Part shown: positions 40,045-49,123 of the stretch, piece after piece | Layout of the letters: every line of letters begins with the position of its first letter | Position numbering within the stretch: the first letter of the stretch is position 1 | Notes under the pieces: generated by a model | The model's input: only the letters and a program-made list of their open reading frames with translations | Told to the model about the DNA's origin: nothing | Database searches by the model: none | Origin: Sphingopyxis lindanitolerans | GTDB lineage: Bacteria > Pseudomonadota > Alphaproteobacteria > Sphingomonadales > Sphingomonadaceae | Reading direction: 5' to 3' | NCBI RefSeq assembly: GCF_002993885.1 | Contig: NZ_CM009578.1 | Coordinates: 1-64,000, forward strand | DNA length: 64,000 nt | Translations under genes and position numbers: made by a program

Positions 40045-42221
40045 TGGTAATTGCCCTTGTTCTTATTCCACCAGGTCTCGATTTCCTGATCGGTTGGCGA
40101 ACGTCCACCATGCTCGGCGCGATAGCCGCGCACATAGGCATTGAAGATGTCGGACGGCACATCAAAGGCAGGCAAATCGGTGCGCGGCGTCTTCTTGGCG
40201 CCGAACCCGAGCGCGCCCGCGATGCCGCCCCGCGGCGTCTGGACGCTGCCCGTCGCGAAGCGCATCGCCTCGTTAAGCTGGGATTGGGTCGGCTGCGCCC
40301 CTTCCTTGACGTGACCGCGAAGGTAAGTCTCCATGATGCTCATCACCTTGCGCTTGCGATCGGCATTCTGCTTGCCGTCCAAATTCATCTCGGGGGTCGC
40401 AAACATCGTGATCGTGCCGCTGATCGCGCCGCGAAATGCGATTTCCTGTTGAGGCTTGGCGCGGATGGTCGCCGCCTTGTTTTGCAGCGACGCATATTCA
40501 TCCGGCGTGACCTGCGAGCGAATGATGCGGAGGTCCTGCTGCAAAAACTTCTCGGGGTCTTCGATCGCCATATTCTCAAGGCCGATGGCGAGGTCGCTAT
40601 TCGCTTTCGGCGCCTGCGCGGTGAGGACCGCTCGCTTGTTCGCGTCCGCCATATTGCGCAGCGTGTGCTGACGTTCGGGCGAGAGTTTACTGAAATTCGA
40701 GATTTGGCTGATGTCGGTGAAGCTGTCACCGAGCGCATCGGCTGTCGACAAGGCCTTATCGAACTCGTCCGCCTCCCGGCGCCCCGCGAGCATCTCGTCG
40801 CGCTTTACATATTCATCGACGCGCTGGCGCGCGCGCTCCAGATCCTCCGGCGTCCATCCCTCACGCTTCGCCCGATCTTCAAGCTCCGTGTAGGCCGCCG
40901 ACAAGTCCCACTTACGAGCCTCACTATTGCCGCTCGCCGCGGCGCCGGTCTTCTTTTGAAATTTGGCGACATAGTCGCGCGTCTCGGCGGGAAGATAGGC
41001 AACCCAGTTATCGGGCTCTCCAGCCTTGCGCGCCTTCGCCAATGCTCCATTGACCCCGGTTCCCTTGGCCGCTGACCCCGGCCCGGCATTATATGCCGCG
41101 GCTGCTTTCACCGGATCGCCGCCGAACCGACGGAGCATTTCCTTATAATAAGCCTGGCCGAGCGCGCGGTTATAGTCCGCGTCGGTGCGAAACCGCTCGG
41201 CGTCCCAGGCGAGGCCAGCATAGCGCGCCGCCTCGGGGCCTGTCGCGGGCATTACCTGCATGACCCCGACCGCACCGGCTGACGACGTGAGGGGACGGCC
41301 CGACTTGTCGAAATGCCTCCCGCCGCTCTCGTTGCTTTCGATCGCCTGCAACTGGCCGTAAAGGTCGGCGGCGACACCGGGCGTAGGCGCATCGTCGGGG
41401 CCGGACGTTGGCACGGAGCCGAGTGCGACGAGTGCCCTTTCGTCCGCCTTCCTGAACTGGATAGCGGGCTGAAGCTTCGTCTCGATCGCCTGCGCATCAT
41501 TATAGGATAGATCGTCACGATATTTCGTGAACAAGGCCAGCGCCCCGTCGAGATCGTCCGCCGTGAGACGACCGTTAATCACGGCGGTGTGAACGCCGGA
41601 CACGAACCGCTCTTCAGTTTCGTCGACACGATCTTCGCTCCAGCCCTGCCGATCGGCGAGGCTCTGGATTTCGGCGAGGCCGCCAGCAATATTGTCGGCA
41701 TAGCGTTCAGGGTCGCTGTAGAGGCGGACGGCGTCTTGCTGAAAGCCAGAAAGCCGCGCGTCGGTTTGCTTTACCCATTCGACGTTGAGCTGGCCGGTAG
41801 CGTATTTGGCAACGTCCTCAAGGCTTGCTCCGAACGATTTGTTGAGCGCGTCGGTGAGCATTCCGCGCTGACGTTTATTCTGAGCCTGCGACAACGCTTC
41901 GTCGCGCATCTCCGCAAAGCTCTTCTCGACACCTTCACGCGCGGTGCTGGCGTCAAACCCCTGCTTGCTGAAGAATGGATCGTCGCCCGTGTAGAGAAGC
42001 TGACGCTTGCGGTCATCGACTGCAACGGCGATCTTCTTGACCGCCGCCTCGTCATAGGTCGCCTCCATCTGGTCCCAGCCAGCCGCGACACGGCTTAGAT
42101 TGTCGCCCGCCTGCTGGATCGCCGGGCCGATATAGTTGCGCGCCTCCGCGTATCGGAAACGCTCCTCTGGCAGGGCCTGAACTTGAACAGATCGGCCGGG
42201 AGTGACAGGAACGCTGACCAT
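40041..42221 (-). CDS. internal virion protein with lytic transglycosylase domain
   Basis: A 726-residue protein. An SLT domain at about residues 290-390 has the catalytic Glu295 (LQAIESNESGGRHF), SAGAVGVMQVMPATGPEAAR and AAAAYNAGPGSA, the usual order of the family. The remainder is long helical coiled sequence, as in phage inner-core proteins. It would open the cell wall locally when DNA is injected. The ATG overlaps the stop of the upstream gp14-like gene. Confidence 0.85.
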   Translation of the reverse strand: MVSVPVTPGRSVQVQALPEERFRYAEARNYIGPAIQQAGDNLSRVAAGWDQMEATYDEAAVKKIAVAVDDRKRQLLYTGDDPFFSKQGFDASTAREGVEKSFAEMRDEALSQAQNKRQRGMLTDALNKSFGASLEDVAKYATGQLNVEWVKQTDARLSGFQQDAVRLYSDPERYADNIAGGLAEIQSLADRQGWSEDRVDETEERFVSGVHTAVINGRLTADDLDGALALFTKYRDDLSYNDAQAIETKLQPAIQFRKADERALVALGSVPTSGPDDAPTPGVAADLYGQLQAIESNESGGRHFDKSGRPLTSSAGAVGVMQVMPATGPEAARYAGLAWDAERFRTDADYNRALGQAYYKEMLRRFGGDPVKAAAAYNAGPGSAAKGTGVNGALAKARKAGEPDNWVAYLPAETRDYVAKFQKKTGAAASGNSEARKWDLSAAYTELEDRAKREGWTPEDLERARQRVDEYVKRDEMLAGRREADEFDKALSTADALGDSFTDISQISNFSKLSPERQHTLRNMADANKRAVLTAQAPKANSDLAIGLENMAIEDPEKFLQQDLRIIRSQVTPDEYASLQNKAATIRAKPQQEIAFRGAISGTITMFATPEMNLDGKQNADRKRKVMSIMETYLRGHVKEGAQPTQSQLNEAMRFATGSVQTPRGGIAGALGFGAKKTPRTDLPAFDVPSDIFNAYVRGYRAEHGGRSPTDQEIETWWNKNKGNYQ

Positions 42222-42730
42222 CAGCCGCTAGCCCCTTGCTTTGCACGCCAGTTTGAATATTGCTGCGCGCCGCCGAGCATCGTGCTCACGGCGCCGAAGC
42301 CCGCGGCAACGATCGCCTGCCTGCCTTCGGCCTTCGATGCACGCTTCTGCGATTCGAAATTCCACGCCGAAATCTGCTGGCCCTTGACCCTGCGCCGGAT
42401 ATTCTCCGACTCTGCCGCCGAATCCTCCTGACCGATCATCTTCGTGTCAGCGATGACGCGCGCGGCGCTGCCGGAGGTGATATCGACGTTATTGCCCGCC
42501 ATCCGTGCCTCTTGCGAACCGACGCGCCCGGCCACCTCGCGGCCGAGCTGGCGCTGCTGTTCCTGCCCCTGCACGATCGCGTCAGAAGCCGCCTCGCGTG
42601 ACAGTTGCTTGTTCTGCTCGGCGACCTGGGCCTGATAGCGCGCCATTTTCGACGCATAGATACCGCCCTGAATCTGACCAGCAGCGGAAACCGCTGCCGC
42701 GCCGATGGCGAGAAGTCCGGGATTACAAAT
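42221..42730 (-). CDS. internal virion protein, T7 gp14-like, with AUU start
   Basis: A 169-residue protein. The proposed start is ATT at 42730, giving MCNPGLLAIGAAAVSAAGQI, because a perfect GAGGAGG lies eight bases upstream and homologous podovirus proteins commonly begin MCxP. No ATG, GTG or TTG lies suitably; the first internal ATG would remove the hydrophobic segment. The rest is an Ala/Gln-rich helix (QVAEQNKQLSREAASDAIVQ). It sits between DUF2833 and transglycosylase genes, the place of gp14, which forms the outer-membrane part of the ejection channel. Confidence 0.72.
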   Translation of the reverse strand: MCNPGLLAIGAAAVSAAGQIQGGIYASKMARYQAQVAEQNKQLSREAASDAIVQGQEQQRQLGREVAGRVGSQEARMAGNNVDITSGSAARVIADTKMIGQEDSAAESENIRRRVKGQQISAWNFESQKRASKAEGRQAIVAAGFGAVSTMLGGAQQYSNWRAKQGASG

Positions 42731-43181
42731 GGCTAGGCCCTCCTCGATGGAAGTGCAGGAACGCAGTCCCGCTGACATTGATCGGCGCCTCGCAAATCTC
42801 AAAACCGACGTGGCGCAGGAATCGAAGGGCGCGCGCATTGTCGGCCGACACAAGGTTTTCCAGTTGGGGGAAGGTTGCGTGCATCTCGGCGAGGACGACG
42901 GGGGCATGGCGGACGAGGTCGCGGCCATGGTCATACACCCGTTCGGTTCCGAGCATCCACGGAATGCCCACGCCCTCGATCATGCTGCGAGACGCCACGC
43001 CCATCATGGCGTGCGGCTGATCGTCGACGATCGCGGTCAGCGCCCACAAGGAGATTGTGAGGGCGTTCGCCAAGGCGTCGGAAGGGTCTCGCCCGAATGC
43101 CGCGCATTCAGCGACGTCGGAAGGGCGCATGTTCTCGGCGAGGAACGGGATATGCGCAGGTTCGGCTTCAACCAGCCTCAC
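42723..43181 (-). CDS. DUF2833/GNAT-like phage protein, T7 gp13-like
   Basis: A 152-residue protein (MRLVEAEPAHIPFLAENMRP). The pattern ALTISLWALTAIVDDQPHAM...GIPWMLGTERVY...NARALRFLRHVGFEI resembles T7 gp13 and the DUF2833 family, a GNAT-like fold. Gp13 is needed for correct virion assembly in T7. Location between the nozzle and gp14-like genes agrees. Confidence 0.75.
   Translation of the reverse strand: MRLVEAEPAHIPFLAENMRPSDVAECAAFGRDPSDALANALTISLWALTAIVDDQPHAMMGVASRSMIEGVGIPWMLGTERVYDHGRDLVRHAPVVLAEMHATFPQLENLVSADNARALRFLRHVGFEICEAPINVSGTAFLHFHRGGPSHL
42739..42745 (-). promoter_or_regulatory. Shine-Dalgarno that decides an AUU start
   Basis: GAGGAGG on the minus strand, eight bases before ATT at 42730. 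It lies inside the 3' end of the DUF2833 gene, so translation of the two genes is coupled. Confidence 0.6.
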
Positions 43182-44953
43182 CCGCGCCCTTTCGCTTCGA
43201 CGCCGTAATAGAGCCCCGTCACCGTCATCGGATAGGGGGATGTCTGCTTGACGATGATCGTCGCCTCGCGATCGACGGTCTGCGTCGGGTGCGCTGGTTC
43301 GGGCAGGCCGGTGAAGGGAATAGGCGCGCCTATCTCGCCCTCGCGCCGCGTCGTGAGCAGCTCGAGTTCGCTTTCGACCCGGCCAGCATAGACGTCGAAG
43401 CTTTCAACCAGTTCGACATATATCTCCCCGGTGATCTTCTTGTTCGGTTCTGGCGGAAGCGGCATCGTTTCGATGATCGCATCATAGGCCAGCCCGACGA
43501 TGACGTTGGTCGCGGCGTCGGCTAGCTGGATTTCCCCGCCGACGACGGTGGTTGTCACGCTGAAGCCATCGGCGAGGACCATCACTTCCCGGCCCTCAAG
43601 ATGCCCAAGGCCAAGGATTCTCGTCTGGGGATCGTCAAAGATGTAGATCTTCGAGCAATCGAGGAAGGAGGCTGTGCGGTAATCGGACCATTTCAGCCGA
43701 TCGAGATATTCGACATAGCGCACCGTCTCGCCGTTTATCTCGCGCTCGACCGTCAGGTAGACGCGGTTCTCTTCGCCCTCCGGGACGCAGCACACGTCCA
43801 AGACGAACCCGCCGACGTCCATTTCGGTCCAGCCCCAGACTTGCTGCTCGGCCTCCCATGTCAGGGCGAGCAGCACTCCGTCATTGCGGACGCACCACAG
43901 GACCGATCCCGGCTCCGCCTGATATGCCATGCGGACAATGCGGAAATTCTCGAAGAGGTGCGGCGCAAAGATCGACACGTCGTTCGAGCGGTAGCCATCG
44001 ATCTCGAAGGTATAGCCGAGCGTGCGCAGGCCCGTTTCAACGCGCGGCTGGTAGAAGGCCACCTCACCGACCACGACCGGCTTCGGTAGGTCCATGCCGC
44101 GGCCGACGTGGCGCTTGGCGCCAGGCGGCGGCGTCGGGACAAGGATATCGTCATTGGGGCCGACCAGAGAGAAGATATTATCGCTGGTTCCAACAATCAG
44201 GCGATCCATGGGGATGAAGGCTTCAATGACATTGCTCTCGCCGGTCGATATGGACATTGCGATGCTGTCATTCTCCCGCTGCGGGCGGGCGAAATCCATA
44301 TTCTCGAAGTCCGCCGTGCGGGTGGCGAAGACCCCGTTCGGGCTGCTTGTCGAGCGGCCAAGCCAAAGCCGCTGCTCCCAAAATCCGAGGCGGGCGGGAT
44401 ATTTCCCGGTCGCATTGAAAGGCGTGTAGGCCTCGATCGGCGCGTCGGAATAGTCGGGCTGGTATCCATCATCGACGAACGACAGGGATTCGGTCTCGCC
44501 GATATAGCCGAAGCTGCCGCTCTCATGCGCTTTGTAGACACGATAATATTCGACGTCTCCGGTGGGCGCCGTCCATGAAATACTGGTGTAGTTTCGCGGC
44601 AGTTCCGTGTCGTTGGTCGCGCCATCCGGGGTGGAGCCCCGGCTTTCCTGTCCATCGCCGTTCACCGCTGAAACGATGTAGGAATAATCCTGCGGAAAGT
44701 AGGAATCGCCCGTGTTGGCCGCGTCCGTGTTCGCGACCGTCGCCACCGCAGCAAGGCTGGTTGGCGGGTCAATGCCGGGCGAAAAGCTCACCTGGCTATA
44801 GGCCCAGTCGGCATGATCGGCCCGAACCAGCTTCGACACCGGGTAATATTGATGCGCGAGATAGATCGTGTCGAACGACTGAGCGAAATCGAGGTCGACC
44901 AGTTCCGGCGCATTATACGGCGTCGCCATCTTATAGAGAGGATAGACGGCCAT
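43178..44953 (-). CDS. tail tubular/nozzle protein, C-terminal part (T7 gp12-like)
   Basis: A 591-residue beta-rich protein. It begins MAVYPLYKMATPYNAPELVD, followed by LDFAQSFDTIYLAHQYYPVS, the segment that in related podoviruses lies in the middle of a single gp12-like protein. RLGFWEQRLWLGRSTSSPNG and the propeller-like repeats are typical of nozzle proteins. Its ATG overlaps the stop of the 214-residue partner (TGATG). The two chains together probably form the tail nozzle. Confidence 0.8.
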   Translation of the reverse strand: MAVYPLYKMATPYNAPELVDLDFAQSFDTIYLAHQYYPVSKLVRADHADWAYSQVSFSPGIDPPTSLAAVATVANTDAANTGDSYFPQDYSYIVSAVNGDGQESRGSTPDGATNDTELPRNYTSISWTAPTGDVEYYRVYKAHESGSFGYIGETESLSFVDDGYQPDYSDAPIEAYTPFNATGKYPARLGFWEQRLWLGRSTSSPNGVFATRTADFENMDFARPQRENDSIAMSISTGESNVIEAFIPMDRLIVGTSDNIFSLVGPNDDILVPTPPPGAKRHVGRGMDLPKPVVVGEVAFYQPRVETGLRTLGYTFEIDGYRSNDVSIFAPHLFENFRIVRMAYQAEPGSVLWCVRNDGVLLALTWEAEQQVWGWTEMDVGGFVLDVCCVPEGEENRVYLTVEREINGETVRYVEYLDRLKWSDYRTASFLDCSKIYIFDDPQTRILGLGHLEGREVMVLADGFSVTTTVVGGEIQLADAATNVIVGLAYDAIIETMPLPPEPNKKITGEIYVELVESFDVYAGRVESELELLTTRREGEIGAPIPFTGLPEPAHPTQTVDREATIIVKQTSPYPMTVTGLYYGVEAKGRG

Positions 44954-45597
44954 CAGGGAAGCGGATTCAGCCAGCCACCGCCACCGCCACCGCCGCCAGG
45001 GGGAACCGTCGGTGCGGGCGTCGGTGCGGGCGTCGGCGCAGGGACAGGCGGGGGAGCAGGGGGCGGAACAGGAGGCGCAACCCGCACAACACCATCATCC
45101 GACACGAAGGCGGCATATCCGCTCGTATCGACGCCTATGCTGAAATTGTCGTCATCGATGACGGTGATAGTGACCGTGCGGCCGTCCAGTTCATCCATTC
45201 CCTCGAAGCCGGTCAGGAACGCCTCGTCGCCGCTGGCGAGGCCATGAAAGGGGGCCGTCACGACGCCCGGATTAGCCTGCGATATCGCCGTGATGCCGAA
45301 CCCTTCGGAAAGCACTGCACCGCCCAGCGCGAGCGGCTTCATTGTCGCTTGCCCCATGAGCAGGGCATAGCTCTGCCCCGGTGAATAGGTGAACGGGAGC
45401 AGGCGTGTGTCGTCGTCGTCTTCAGGAAGACGGTAGACGAACAAAGTTCCCGGCCTCTTGCGCACGCCGCCATATTTGAGCAGCGTCACATTCGTGAGAC
45501 GCCGGGCCCCAGCGTTCCACGCATCGACATCGCGCCGGGACTGGACGACAGGCGAGAAAATGCCTCGCGTGAAGTTGCGCTTGCTTATCGAGGCCAT
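44953..45597 (-). CDS. tail tubular/nozzle protein, N-terminal part (T7 gp12-like)
   Basis: A 214-residue protein from MASISKRNFTRGIFSPVVQS. ARRLTNVTLLKYGGVRKRPGTLFV is the usual start of gp12-like proteins. It ends in a Pro-rich then Gly-rich tail (PPVPPPAPPPVPAPTPAPTP, then GGGGGGGGWLNPLP). The next chain follows at a TGATG overlap. It overlaps the tail tube gene at its start by 13 bp. Confidence 0.75.
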   Translation of the reverse strand: MASISKRNFTRGIFSPVVQSRRDVDAWNAGARRLTNVTLLKYGGVRKRPGTLFVYRLPEDDDDTRLLPFTYSPGQSYALLMGQATMKPLALGGAVLSEGFGITAISQANPGVVTAPFHGLASGDEAFLTGFEGMDELDGRTVTITVIDDDNFSIGVDTSGYAAFVSDDGVVRVAPPVPPPAPPPVPAPTPAPTPAPTVPPGGGGGGGGWLNPLP

Positions 45598-46259
45598 GCC
45601 GCACCCGCATAACCAAGGCGCGCGGCGACCCCTTCGGCCACAAATTCCTTGCGCCGTCTGGGATAGCGGTTGAGGTCGTCGGCGATCGCGACGTTGACCG
45701 CGCTTTCGGCAACACGCTGCTTGACGACCCATTCCTGCGTGTCGGCTTTCTCGCCAAGGATGGGACGATAGATACGCGCGGCGAGCAGGCGGATCACGGC
45801 CTGCGCAAAGAGGGGGTGCCACTTGTTCGGCTGCACCGCGTCGATCGAATATTCGAGGATGGCGAGTTCGAGGTTGGTGTAGAGTTTGGTGTCGGCAAGC
45901 GTGTAATCGATCAGCTCATAGCCGACGCTCGCCAGCGGCCAATAGAGCATGGGCGTGACGACAATCCCCGGAACCGATGTTGCGCTCACGTCCCGAACCA
46001 GCGCGATCGGGGAGACGATTTCATCGGGGAGCGAATAAGCATAGCGCCATTCACCCTCCCGGTCGTTCTCGACGGACGCCAGGGCCGCGCGGCGGCGTGC
46101 GAAGGTCCAGTCGTGCATTCCGATCAGGTCAGCGACGACGCTGTTCAGATGCCGGTTGCACTCGCGCGCTTCTGTGCGGTTGTCGTCGATGCCGGTGATC
46201 GGATGCGCGGGAAGGTCCGAAATGGCCTCGTTGCAAATCTGAACGATATTGCGGGCCAT
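45585..46259 (-). CDS. tail tubular protein/adaptor, T7 gp11-like
   Basis: A 224-residue protein. IVQICNEAISDLPAHPITGI, EARECNRHLNSVVADLIGMH and DWTFARRRAAL are hallmarks of gp11-type adaptor proteins that join portal and nozzle. A second helical block (LYTNLELAILEYSIDAVQPN) binds the nozzle side in homologues. The start overlaps the stop of the small gene upstream (TAATG). Confidence 0.85.
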   Translation of the reverse strand: MARNIVQICNEAISDLPAHPITGIDDNRTEARECNRHLNSVVADLIGMHDWTFARRRAALASVENDREGEWRYAYSLPDEIVSPIALVRDVSATSVPGIVVTPMLYWPLASVGYELIDYTLADTKLYTNLELAILEYSIDAVQPNKWHPLFAQAVIRLLAARIYRPILGEKADTQEWVVKQRVAESAVNVAIADDLNRYPRRRKEFVAEGVAARLGYAGAAWPR

Positions 46260-46387
46260 TATTCACTCTCCCGAAGGTCTTCGACGGCGCCCTCCAAAGC
46301 CGTCACCCGGCCGCGATCATAGGGGCGCGAGTTTGGCCGCTTCGGCTTGCGGCTCGTTCCGCGAGGGCGGGAGGGATGGATTGCCAT
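46259..46387 (-). CDS. 42-residue basic phage protein
   Basis: MAIHPSRPRGTSRKPKRPNS then a short acidic helix (VTALEGAVEDLRESE). It is the first gene after the terminator and conserved motif at 46410-46451, and its stop overlaps the gp11-like start (TAATG). Unknown function. Confidence 0.5.
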   Translation of the reverse strand: MAIHPSRPRGTSRKPKRPNSRPYDRGRVTALEGAVEDLRESE

Positions 46388-46409
46388 GGGGCGACGCTAT
46401 GCGCGGGGA

Positions 46410-46424
46410 TATCGGCGCTCAAAA
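46410..46424 (-). promoter_or_regulatory. conserved late-region motif, copy 2
   Basis: Minus strand TTTTGAGCGCCGATA directly after a terminator hairpin and 23 bp before the 42-residue gene. TTGAGC is followed by 17 bases and TAGCGT; the TAGCGTCGCC block is shared with copy 3. Confidence 0.6.
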
Positions 46425-46451
46425 CAAAGGGCCGGGATTTCTCCCGGCCCT
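46421..46451 (-). terminator. factor-independent terminator after the capsid module
   Basis: AGGGCCGGGA pairs with TCCCGGCCCT around GAAA (46428-46451), then TTGTTTTG. It ends transcription of the head genes just where motif copy 2 would restart it. Confidence 0.75.
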
Positions 46452-46471
46452 CTGCCCCCACGGATGGCGGT

Positions 46472-46915
46472 TCAGCCCTTGGCAGCGAGGCGCGCCGCGA
46501 TGGCATCCTTTACCGCAGCGCGTGCCGGTCCACGGCGAGCCAGTTCGGCCTGCTCGATCGCGGCGAGATAGTCGTCGACCTTACCGCCCGAGATGCTCGC
46601 AACGATGTCGTCGGAGCCGCCCTTGAGGAAGTCGGTGACGTTGAGGCGGTCATGCCCGGCAACGGATGTGGCCGCCGTAGCCGAAGCGAGCGGCAGAAAG
46701 AGGGTGCGCGTCTGCACCGTGCGCGTCGCCTCGAAGACGAGCTCGCCATCGGGCTTCACGACCGGCTGGGCCAGTCGAAACGTAACCTGCTTTTCGATTT
46801 GGTCCTCGTCGGACACAAGGTCTTCATCGACGGTGACGATCTCTCCGGGAGCGAAAAGCCGCCCGTCGAAGTAGCTTTCGGGGCCACGGACGATGGCTTC
46901 AACCAGATTACCCAT
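46472..46915 (-). CDS. hypothetical head-region phage protein
   Basis: A 147-residue protein. A beta-like N-terminal half (SYFDGRLFAPGEIVTVDEDL) and a helical C-terminus (VDDYLAAIEQAELARRGPAR). It follows the cement gene in the capsid module, so a head accessory role is plausible. Not recognised. Confidence 0.58.
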   Translation of the reverse strand: MGNLVEAIVRGPESYFDGRLFAPGEIVTVDEDLVSDEDQIEKQVTFRLAQPVVKPDGELVFEATRTVQTRTLFLPLASATAATSVAGHDRLNVTDFLKGGSDDIVASISGGKVDDYLAAIEQAELARRGPARAAVKDAIAARLAAKG

Positions 46916-46930
46916 TGCTCAGACCTTTCC

Positions 46931-47353
46931 TTAGTAGCCGGTGACGAACGCGGGGATGGTCGTGTCGTCGGTATCGCGAACGAAGCCGCCCCAGACCGTC
47001 CCGGCGGTGTGCGTGCCGACCGTGACGAATTGCAGCCCGAGGTAGCGCTTGCTCGTGCGCGGCACCGCGAGGCGGAGCAGGACGGCGCCCTTCTTCAGGT
47101 TCGCTTCCGCAATCACACCAGAGCCGACGAGAACAGTCGGCGTGCCGAGGTTGGAAGCGGCGCTTTCGATCAGGTTGACCGCAAGGCTCGTGCCGTCGGC
47201 GAAGTCGGCCGTGACCGCGACGAAGATTTGCAACTCGCGGTTGGTGTTGATGTTGATCCCGGCGGCGCCGGTATCGATGACATCGGTCGAAACCTGCGTG
47301 CCGGTGGTGACCGCCTGGTTATTCGAGAACGTGAGTTCGCGATCGGTAATCAT
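46931..47353 (-). CDS. capsid cement protein, Bbp16-like
   Basis: A 140-residue beta-rich protein (MITDRELTFSNNQAVTTGTQ, INTNRELQIFVAVTADFADG, KRYLGLQFVTVGTHTAGTVW). The pattern is that of the BPP-1 cement protein Bbp16 family, which decorates and stabilises the shell. It follows the major capsid gene, as in BPP-1. Confidence 0.78.
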   Translation of the reverse strand: MITDRELTFSNNQAVTTGTQVSTDVIDTGAAGININTNRELQIFVAVTADFADGTSLAVNLIESAASNLGTPTVLVGSGVIAEANLKKGAVLLRLAVPRTSKRYLGLQFVTVGTHTAGTVWGGFVRDTDDTTIPAFVTGY

Positions 47354-47377
47354 GATCCTATTCCTTTCCTGTCTCGA

Positions 47378-48412
47378 TTAAACGACGCGAGCTTCGTCGG
47401 CCTTGAGCGCATCGACGCGGCGCACCGGAACCTCACCCATCATCAGGACGCGCTTCCCACCCACGGTTTCGTAGGAGAAATTCGAATTGTTCGCGTTGTT
47501 GACGAGCTGCTGGCGGAACATCGCGCGGATGTTGCGCGGCATATACCAAGCGGCCTTGGTGCCCGGCATGTTGAGGCCTTCGACGCGCTCCAGCGCCTGC
47601 ACCATCAGCATCTCGATCTGCGCGCCGGTCGAATAATTCGGCAGCAGGAGCGACTTGTCGATGTTGGGGATGCGGACGGCGTAGCGGGGGTCCTTCACCG
47701 AAAGGCCGACCTTCCAGATGAAGTTGTCCGACACGGCGAGGAAGCGCTTGCCATCGGCATCGTTCACATAGTGACCGACCTCGTAGCCGTCGTCTGCGGT
47801 GCCGGTGTTGCCGGTGACGTTGATGTGCGTGATGCCCGCCTTCGAGCCCTTGGGATAGATGCCCTTGACGCCCATGGGCGACCACACGATCAGCCAGATC
47901 GACGAATTGTCGGTGCCGGTGCCGCCGCCATCGATAATCTGATCCTTCGTCGAGCCGGACAGGCTGTTATAGCGTGGCGCCAAGCCCGTATATTCCTTCG
48001 GGCTAAACGCGGCGTTGCCGTAGAACAGCGTCTGCGACTGCGCGTTCGACAGCGCCTGATAGAAGGATGTCGCTTCGGTCAGGCGATAATTGTCCGGGGC
48101 GCCGGACATCATGGCCGCCTGGCGGTCGATGTCGCTCTGACCCTCGAACATGGCCGCGCCTTCGTCGACCTGGGCGACGCGGCTCTTCGACGGATCGACG
48201 CCCTGATTGAGGCCGCGAGCCGTGACAGTGGGCAGGCCGACACGAACGGTAGTGCGCTCGCCGGTCGGCAGATTCCCTTCCTGCCAAAGCTGGTCTTCGA
48301 GCGTCTCGTTCGTCTGGGACAGCCATTCGCCGATGACGGCAACTTTGCCATCGGGGTCGATGCGAGCCGTCAGGTCGGCGAGGGTGTGAAGCTGGGTGCC
48401 GAGAACAGTCAT
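47378..48412 (-). CDS. major capsid protein, Bbp17-like
   Basis: A 344-residue protein (MTVLGTQLHTLADLTARIDP). Landmarks are EGNLPTGERTTVRVGLPTVT, AQSQTLFYGNAAFSPKEYTG and WYMPRNIRAMFRQQLVNNAN, in the style of BPP-1-like HK97-fold capsid proteins. Scaffold upstream and cement downstream support this. Confidence 0.85.
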   Translation of the reverse strand: MTVLGTQLHTLADLTARIDPDGKVAVIGEWLSQTNETLEDQLWQEGNLPTGERTTVRVGLPTVTARGLNQGVDPSKSRVAQVDEGAAMFEGQSDIDRQAAMMSGAPDNYRLTEATSFYQALSNAQSQTLFYGNAAFSPKEYTGLAPRYNSLSGSTKDQIIDGGGTGTDNSSIWLIVWSPMGVKGIYPKGSKAGITHINVTGNTGTADDGYEVGHYVNDADGKRFLAVSDNFIWKVGLSVKDPRYAVRIPNIDKSLLLPNYSTGAQIEMLMVQALERVEGLNMPGTKAAWYMPRNIRAMFRQQLVNNANNSNFSYETVGGKRVLMMGEVPVRRVDALKADEARVV

Positions 48413-48415
48413 AAA

Positions 48416-49123
48416 TTAACCCTTTCTTCCATAGAATTTTTCGGAGGCCGTAAGTTCGGCATTGCCACCGCCGCCAAGCGGGGTGCTGGCTTCGGAGATC
48501 GCGCGACCGGCGCCCGCGATGACGCGGGCAAGGAGCGGATGATCGCCGAGACCGCTTTCGTTTAGGAATTTCGAGAACTCCGAGCGGGTCGGTGCGTCGG
48601 GGATGAAATGCGCGATGGCCTTGGCGGCGAACGCCTGGCTCTCTTTCAGCTTCGCCCCGCCAATTTCGGGGTCGGCCTGCAAATCGCGCGCGAGGTTGGC
48701 TCTGAGTTGGGCGCCAGCATCGTCGATCGCCTTGGTGGCGCGCGCAGCGATGGCGGGCGCCACCTTCTCGGCGAACAGCCCGACAACCTTCTCGGCGCCC
48801 TTCTGGCTGAGGTCCATGCCCTTCAGGTCATCCTTGACCAGATCGAACATCTCGGCGTCGAACTCGACACCTTCGGGCATCGTGAACGCCGCCGCGTCAT
48901 AGGCCTCGGGGGCGCCGATGATCGATTCCGCAGCCGTCTTGGCGGCTTCCGCGTCGGCGACCGCCTTTTCCTCGGGGGTCGGCTCGACCTTCACTTCGTC
49001 CGTCTTGACGGCATCCGTGGTTCCGGCATTGGTTTCGGCCGCTGCCGCGTCACCCATCGCTGTAGCCGCCGCAGTTTCAGCGGCATCGGTGGTTGCGTCA
49101 TTGGGGTCAGTCTCGGTCGTCAT
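48416..49123 (-). CDS. scaffolding protein
   Basis: A 235-residue acidic, helical protein from MTTETDPNDATTDAAETAAA (ATG 49123, with GAAAGGAACGAAGC upstream). Low-complexity Ala/Glu-rich N-terminus and long helices (DDAGAQLRANLARDLQADPE), directly before the major capsid gene, fit a phage scaffold. The ORF extends upstream but those residues overlap another gene and look non-coding. Confidence 0.75.
   Translation of the reverse strand: MTTETDPNDATTDAAETAAATAMGDAAAAETNAGTTDAVKTDEVKVEPTPEEKAVADAEAAKTAAESIIGAPEAYDAAAFTMPEGVEFDAEMFDLVKDDLKGMDLSQKGAEKVVGLFAEKVAPAIAARATKAIDDAGAQLRANLARDLQADPEIGGAKLKESQAFAAKAIAHFIPDAPTRSEFSKFLNESGLGDHPLLARVIAGAGRAISEASTPLGGGGNAELTASEKFYGRKG

Noticed and set aside
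46376-48565. 729-residue frame antisense to capsid and tail genes
   Set aside because: Shadow; capsid, cement and head genes on the minus strand account for the region.
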